From: Candidatus Hodarchaeota archaeon
GTDB taxonomy: Archaea > Asgardarchaeota > Heimdallarchaeia > Hodarchaeales > Hodarchaeaceae
Assembly: GCA_016840305.1 (NCBI GenBank)
Contig: JAEOSP010000152.1
Span: 1-9,092, forward strand
Reading direction: 5' to 3'
Length of the DNA: 9,092 bases
Shown here: in pieces, positions 6,020-9,092 of the stretch
Position numbering within the stretch: the stretch's first letter is position 1
Layout of the letters: each line of letters begins with the position of its first letter
The notes under the pieces: generated by a model
Database searches by the model: none
Told to the model about the DNA's origin: nothing
What the model saw: only the letters and a program-made list of their open reading frames with translations
Translations under genes and position numbers: made by a program

Positions 6020-7516
6020 ATGCACAATCCATATATCCCAATATCTCCAGTTACTTCTTCGCATCTGTTCTTGTCTCTTTTTAGTAAAAGAGGCAGGTAT
6101 ACCCTGATTAATCCTGAAGAAAAGATTGGTGTTCTAATTACGGTTTTCAATGAAGGCGAGAGCATTAAAGAGACACTTAATTCAGTTTTGCATCAAAGTT
6201 ATCCACCGAACTTGGTTATAGTATCTGAACATGGATCAACAGATAATAGTAGAAAATGCATTGAAGAACACCTATCGGCTAATAAGTACGACATACTTAA
6301 GGATTTTAGCAGTAAAGAGTTCAAAGAAGTTTCGCTGTATCGCAATGCTACAAAGCCAAAAATATTACTTGCAGTCGGCAAGAAAAGAATGTCAAAAGCA
6401 GAAGGAGTCAATGCGCTGAAAGAAGAGGGCTTTGTTAACTGGGTGGATTGGATTATAACAATAGACTCAGATACTATTTTATCCCCCAACTTTTTAGAGG
6501 AATTGCAGAAAAACGTGTACAAAATTCGTATTGTAAACAAAGAAATAGTGATAACTCAGAATACCATTTTAGGTGCAGTGGTCATGCCAAGAGAGAACAA
6601 AAAAGCCGGATTAATTGAAAAGCTCATTGCCAAAGCACGAGAAGCTGAATATGCCTTTGGACAGATACTTATCAGAAGCGGTCAAAACTGGACTGCATTG
6701 TATGTAGCGCCTGGATGTGGCTTTATGTGTTGGACAGAAAAATACCACTTTCCTAACAAAACAGTAACTGAAGATTTAGAATTAACTCAAACAGTTCAGA
6801 GCAAATCTGAAAAATTCGAGATATCCAGACCCAAAATCAGCGAATTCAGTAAAGAAATGAATAATTTCCAAGTGATAGTTGGCGACAATCTAAACAGAAA
6901 GAATCGTATACCCTTTGATGAATTCGTTCATTTCTTTCGCCTGGGGGGAAAAGCTAATAAAATAAGCATTAAGTACAATCATGCTTATTTTGTGAGTAAT
7001 GCGATAATGTACACTCAAGAACCACACAGTCTTAAGTCTCTTGTAATGCAGCTTGATCGTTGGACACGCGGATTTCATCAGATAATGTCGCTAAAATCTA
7101 AGCAATTCAGAAAAAGGAAAAAGTTGGCCTGGACAGTATATGGTGCAAGATACGAAGGTCTTCTTAGCAGTCTAATCTATCTTGGTATTCCCTTGTTTTT
7201 ATTCCTTTATCTTCTGTTCGGCTTTGGAATTAAGCCAAAATACCTTGTTACCTTTTTAGCAGCAGATTTTCTCATTCAGTATACTTTAGTGTTGATAGCT
7301 ATATACAGAAGATTTCGCATAGAGGGAAAAAGAAAGATTTTTCTCAAAGCCGTAAAAAATGCAGCATTAGATATGATCCCGTGGTATATTCTTAGGGGCT
7401 TCAATTCGTTTCAGTTCTTAAAGACTTTCATAGCAACAAGCATCGATACAAAGATAAAGAAGATTCAGAATTGGTCAAAGAATGCTTTATGGGAGCGTCC
7501 AAAGGAGGTACGTTAA
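6020..7516 (+). CDS. membrane-embedded processive family 2 glycosyltransferase
   Basis: The 498-residue enzyme probably polymerises a polysaccharide from nucleotide sugars at the inner face of the membrane. The GT-A fold starts near residue 36 (VLITVFNEGESI, 38-49). Key motifs are D149-S-D151 (metal/nucleotide DxD), T250-E-D252 (catalytic base) and Q344-L-D-R347-W348, the QxxRW signature of processive synthases such as cellulose, hyaluronan and poly-GlcNAc synthases. Hydrophobic helices lie at about 381-403 and 408-429, with a further amphipathic or membrane segment near 450-475. There is no N-terminal membrane helix, unlike PgaC. The usual DDGS block is replaced by S69-E-H-G-S-T-D75. The start ATG has AGGGG six bases upstream. 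It is last in the operon, and a terminator follows directly. The product could be an exopolysaccharide or a surface-protein glycan; the donor sugar cannot be read from the sequence. Confidence 0.93.
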   Translation: MHNPYIPISPVTSSHLFLSLFSKRGRYTLINPEEKIGVLITVFNEGESIKETLNSVLHQSYPPNLVIVSEHGSTDNSRKCIEEHLSANKYDILKDFSSKEFKEVSLYRNATKPKILLAVGKKRMSKAEGVNALKEEGFVNWVDWIITIDSDTILSPNFLEELQKNVYKIRIVNKEIVITQNTILGAVVMPRENKKAGLIEKLIAKAREAEYAFGQILIRSGQNWTALYVAPGCGFMCWTEKYHFPNKTVTEDLELTQTVQSKSEKFEISRPKISEFSKEMNNFQVIVGDNLNRKNRIPFDEFVHFFRLGGKANKISIKYNHAYFVSNAIMYTQEPHSLKSLVMQLDRWTRGFHQIMSLKSKQFRKRKKLAWTVYGARYEGLLSSLIYLGIPLFLFLYLLFGFGIKPKYLVTFLAADFLIQYTLVLIAIYRRFRIEGKRKIFLKAVKNAALDMIPWYILRGFNSFQFLKTFIATSIDTKIKKIQNWSKNALWERPKEVR

Positions 7517-7525
7517 GAAAGAAAA

Positions 7526-7564
7526 GGGCCTGGAAATCAGTTAGGTTTCCCGGCCCATTTTATT
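7526..7564 (+). terminator. intrinsic terminator of the glycosyltransferase operon
   Basis: An 11-bp stem GGGCCTGGAAA (7526-7536) and TTTCCCGGCCC (7546-7556) has one mismatch and a 9-base loop, followed by ATTTTATT. It begins ten bases after the stop codon at 7514-7516 and closes the operon. Confidence 0.82.
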
Positions 7565-7568
7565 ACTA

Positions 7569-7598
7569 TTGACAAACTAATATTATAAGTGTTATTTT
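7569..7598 (+). promoter_or_regulatory. promoter of the small unknown gene
   Basis: A perfect -35 TTGACA (7569-7574) is followed by an 18-base spacer and -10 TATTTT (7593-7598), with TG at 7590-7591 (TGtTATTTT, extended -10). The block from -35 to -10 closely matches the operon promoter at 3314-3342, including TAATATTATA and GTG. Transcription should start near 7605. Confidence 0.75.
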
Positions 7599-7612
7599 AT
7601 ATAAACCTAAAT

Positions 7613-7620
7613 AAAGGAGG
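7613..7620 (+). promoter_or_regulatory. strong ribosome-binding site for a TTG start
   Basis: AAAGGAGG lies five bases before TTG 7626. There is no ATG or GTG at suitable spacing, so this site decides the TTG start of the small gene. Confidence 0.7.
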
Positions 7621-7625
7621 GATAA

Positions 7626-8033
7626 TTGGAAAAAATAAATAGTTCTTTAGAATTTTCATTTTTTAACAACTTATTGAATTTCATCTCACCCTGTTTCGTT
7701 ATACCCCTTTCAAGAAGAGACTTCCATTCTCATTCTCTAACAAAAAGAGTTGAAATTCACAAGCCCGAAAAAGGCGACTCTATCTTCGTTAGGGTGTCGA
7801 AGCTTCGAAAACCCCCAAAAAAATTCCCTGACCTGCCTGAAGAATTTATACCCGAAAGAGAATTTATGATTTTTCTTTCTAATCCAGAAATCACAGATGA
7901 AGCTTGTGAAGATTTAGAAAAGGTGAGACGATTCATCAAGAATTCCATAGGGAATGAATGCTTTTATGTTGAAGCGAGGAACAAAACAAGTTCCTCGCTT
8001 TTTTATTCACTTATTTTTAACAAAAAAGATTGA
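7626..8033 (+). CDS. hypothetical 135-residue protein, gene ends across a terminator
   Basis: I do not recognise this protein. The TTG start is supported by a near-perfect AAAGGAGG five bases upstream and by the promoter at 7569. There is no signal peptide: a hydrophobic patch at about 17-28 (LNFISPCFVIPL) is interrupted by proline and cysteine. Residues 44-70 are basic and proline-rich (KLRKPPKKFPDLPEE). Residues 72-117 look like a small alpha/beta unit (REFMIFLSNPEITDEACEDL, then an amphipathic helix). The last ~20 codons overlap a perfect terminator hairpin (7972-8000), so most transcripts should end before the TGA at 8031-8033. The gene may be real with a non-stop or read-through mRNA, may be a decayed gene whose end has been lost, or may be chance reading of a short regulatory RNA unit. 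A start at ATG 7866 is less supported. Confidence 0.55.
   Translation: MEKINSSLEFSFFNNLLNFISPCFVIPLSRRDFHSHSLTKRVEIHKPEKGDSIFVRVSKLRKPPKKFPDLPEEFIPEREFMIFLSNPEITDEACEDLEKVRRFIKNSIGNECFYVEARNKTSSSLFYSLIFNKKD
7972..8006 (+). terminator. strong intrinsic terminator inside the 3' end of the small gene
   Basis: A perfect 11-bp stem AAGCGAGGAAC/GTTCCTCGCTT (7972-7982/7990-8000) with an AAAACAA loop runs into TTTTTTATT. By appearance it is the best intrinsic terminator in the window. It lies within the reading frame that ends at 8033. Confidence 0.88.
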
Positions 8034-8105
8034 CCCCGTAGTGAATTTTTGACTAAAATAAATTTATAGTGTTGTTTGGCAACAGTCAAAAATCTACTAC
8101 GGGGT
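8033..8105. repeat. 22-bp imperfect inverted repeat with 29-base centre
   Basis: The left arm 8033-8054 (starts ACCCCGTAGT, ends TTTTTGACT) and right arm 8084-8105 (starts AGTCAAAAAT, ends CTACGGGGT) match at 20 of 22 positions. The centre has an AT-rich stretch with TTTATAGTG (8063-8071) and a small hairpin GTTG-TTTGG-CAAC (8071-8083) next to the right arm. No T-tract follows, so it is not an ordinary terminator. The right arm ends on the first T of the TTGACA box of the next promoter, and the left arm starts at the stop codon of the small gene. It may be an operator, a structured RNA or a miniature mobile element remnant. Confidence 0.8.
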
Positions 8106-8133
8106 TGACAGTAAAAATAAAAGAGAGTAAATT
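8105..8133 (+). promoter_or_regulatory. promoter upstream of the pilus ATPase
   Basis: A perfect -35 TTGACA (8105-8110), a 17-base spacer and a weak -10 TAAATT (8128-8133). The first T of the -35 box is the last base of the inverted repeat, so a protein bound there, or extrusion of the cruciform, would affect polymerase access. Transcription should start near 8140. Confidence 0.55.
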
Positions 8134-8155
8134 TTAAAATACATCTTACTTCATT

Positions 8156-8193
8156 AAAACCACCAAGGGGGAGGAAAATAATGGTGGTTTTTT
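8156..8193 (+). promoter_or_regulatory. terminator-like leader hairpin (candidate attenuator)
   Basis: A perfect 10-bp stem AAAACCACCA/TGGTGGTTTT (8156-8165/8182-8191) with a 16-base loop merges into a run of six T (8188-8193). It sits about 16 bases after the predicted transcript start and before the pilus ATPase gene. The loop contains GGGGGAGG (8167-8174), and the 3' arm contains bases 2-3 of an ATG start codon six bases further on. A ribosome starting there would melt the stem. Confidence 0.65.
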
Positions 8194-8213
8194 ATCTCTT
8201 ACTGAATCTATGA
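8181..8213 (+). CDS. ten-residue hydrophobic leader peptide overlapping the pilus ATPase start
   Basis: The ATG at 8181 follows a perfect GGGGGAGG site (8167-8174) by six bases and opens a frame reading MVVFYLLLNL, then TGA. The TGA (8211-8213) overlaps the next start codon in an ATGA arrangement at 8210. The ATPase start has no ribosome-binding site of its own, so translation of this minigene probably delivers ribosomes to it by coupling. The minigene also lies across a terminator-like hairpin, which fits a leader peptide that controls read-through. The peptide has no strong bias to one amino acid beyond Leu and Val, so classical amino-acid attenuation is not obvious. Confidence 0.6.
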   Translation: MVVFYLLLNL

Positions 8214-9092
8214 AAAAGCAATCATATTCATATATTTTTGATAAAAAGAAACAGAAATTACCCAATGAGAAGGTATTAACATTAATGCCTCGGGAATTAG
8301 TAAAAGAATTCCAGGCATTTGTGTTTAAGAAAAATGGTGATACTGTTATAATTGCTGCTGTTAATCCAGACCACTCATCCTTAAGGCGTTTTGTTAATGA
8401 GCGCTTTAATAAGGTTGAGTGGTTTTTAGCAAAAGAAAATGATATTTCTTTTGTTCTTGAAAATTATGCTCAGAATTTTAAAGATGAAATTTCTCGTTTA
8501 CTCGAAGTCGGAGCAGGAACAAATGGAAATATTATAGAGATAGTTGATCTTATTCTTGGTTATGCTTTTAAAGAAGAGGCTAGTGATCTTCATATTGAAC
8601 CCGGCAAGGAAGAATCTGTAGTTCGTTTTCGGGTTGATGGTATTTTGCATAAAGTTTTATCTTTGCCTAGGGAAATGCATACAGCTATTGTGGCTCGTTT
8701 CAAGATTTTAGCAAATTTAAAAATAGATGATTATAGGCGTCCTCAAGATGGTCGAATTGAATTAGAGAATTTCTCTGATATTTCTATGCGTATTTCAACC
8801 ATGCCTACTCTTTATGGTGAAAAAATAGCTCTTCGTATTCTTGATGATAGTCATAAAGACTTAGAGATGCGTAACTTAGGACTTTCTAAAGAACATGAAA
8901 AGATAATTCTTAGAAATATTGAAAAACCATTTGGTATGATAGTAACTTCAGGCCCTACTGGATGTGGAAAAACAACTACTCTTTATGGTCTTTTAAATGT
9001 TTTAGCAAAAGATCGTATTAACATATCGACTCTTGAAGATCCAGTTGAATATTCTTTTAAAGGAGTAAATCAAATTCAGATTAATCCTAATG
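8210..9092 (+). CDS. pilB: type IV pilus assembly ATPase, PilB/GspE family (5' part)
   Basis: The first 294 codons are present and the frame runs off the window; full-length PilB-type proteins are usually about 550-600 residues, and the short N-domain here may make this one slightly smaller. Residues 20-95 are a shortened GspE/MshE-type N-terminal domain (LTLMPRELVKEFQAFVF...). Residues 105-225 are the N2 domain, with ASDLHIEP (124-131), RFRVDGIL, RRPQDGRIEL and MRISTMPTLYGEKIALRILD. The Walker A motif is GPTGCGKTT (248-256, K254), and the Asp-box region is STLEDPVEY (E276, D277). Walker B and the His box lie beyond the edge. It is a cytoplasmic hexameric ATPase that would power pilus extension through the inner-membrane PilC platform. 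The ATG at 8210 overlaps the leader peptide stop and has no ribosome-binding site; the frame upstream to the TAA at 8135 has no usual start codon. It could also be a type II secretion GspE, but pilus assembly is likelier in this kind of organism. Confidence 0.93.
   Translation, partial: MKKQSYSYIFDKKKQKLPNEKVLTLMPRELVKEFQAFVFKKNGDTVIIAAVNPDHSSLRRFVNERFNKVEWFLAKENDISFVLENYAQNFKDEISRLLEVGAGTNGNIIEIVDLILGYAFKEEASDLHIEPGKEESVVRFRVDGILHKVLSLPREMHTAIVARFKILANLKIDDYRRPQDGRIELENFSDISMRISTMPTLYGEKIALRILDDSHKDLEMRNLGLSKEHEKIILRNIEKPFGMIVTSGPTGCGKTTTLYGLLNVLAKDRINISTLEDPVEYSFKGVNQIQINPN

Noticed and set aside
7501..7509. Perfect AAAGGAGGT at the end of the glycosyltransferase gene
   Set aside because: No start codon follows at usable spacing and a terminator begins at 7526; the bases encode the KEV of the C-terminus.
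7757..7948. Minus-strand frame opposite the small unknown gene
   Set aside because: No promoter or ribosome-binding site on that strand, whereas the + strand frame has both; the translated sequence looks like a shadow.

Overview
The window reads as a low-GC bacterial genome segment with all genes on the + strand. The best taxonomic guess is a member of the Candidate Phyla Radiation (Patescibacteria). This rests mainly on the C-terminal ~110-residue module of the first large protein (pattern LLRAKGD-KVYIIKG-YKRHI ... SDLYR), which I associate from memory with surface proteins of that group. The standard bacterial code fits: TAA and TGA both act as stops and no large gene contains an in-frame TGA.

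Layout. (1) Positions 1-56 hold the end of an upstream region and a TATAAT promoter. (2) 57-128 is a complete tRNA-Glu(CTC) without encoded CCA. (3) 131-3244 is a secreted 1037-residue double beta-helix surface protein that starts two bases after the tRNA; the longer reading frame running back into the tRNA is spurious. A good intrinsic terminator follows. (4) 3314-7564 is a clean three-gene operon with its own extended -10 promoter and a terminal hairpin. It encodes a 543-residue single-pass membrane protein of unrecognised family, a 316-residue exported beta-rich protein with a two-fold internal repeat, and a 498-residue membrane-embedded processive family-2 glycosyltransferase (DxD, TED, QxxRW). 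The likely job is synthesis and handling of a cell-surface polysaccharide; this is inferred from the glycosyltransferase and gene order. (5) 7569-8033 is a small transcription unit whose promoter and leader closely resemble those of the operon. It encodes a 135-residue unknown protein, and a very strong terminator hairpin lies inside its last 20 codons. (6) 8033-8213 is a dense regulatory region: a 22-bp inverted repeat ending in a TTGACA box, a promoter, a terminator-like hairpin carrying a perfect ribosome-binding site in its loop, and a ten-codon leader peptide whose stop overlaps the next start. (7) 8210 to the window end is the first 294 codons of a PilB/GspE-type type IV pilus assembly ATPase.

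All the large genes concern the cell surface: an adhesin- or lyase-like beta-helix protein, a glycan synthase cassette, and type IV pilus assembly. The most notable items are the leader-peptide/attenuator arrangement before pilB, the three-gene glycan cassette with an exported repeat protein, the gene ending inside its own terminator, and the tRNA/mRNA junction. No transposase, CRISPR array or phage gene is visible. No gene-free stretch exceeds 300 bases.
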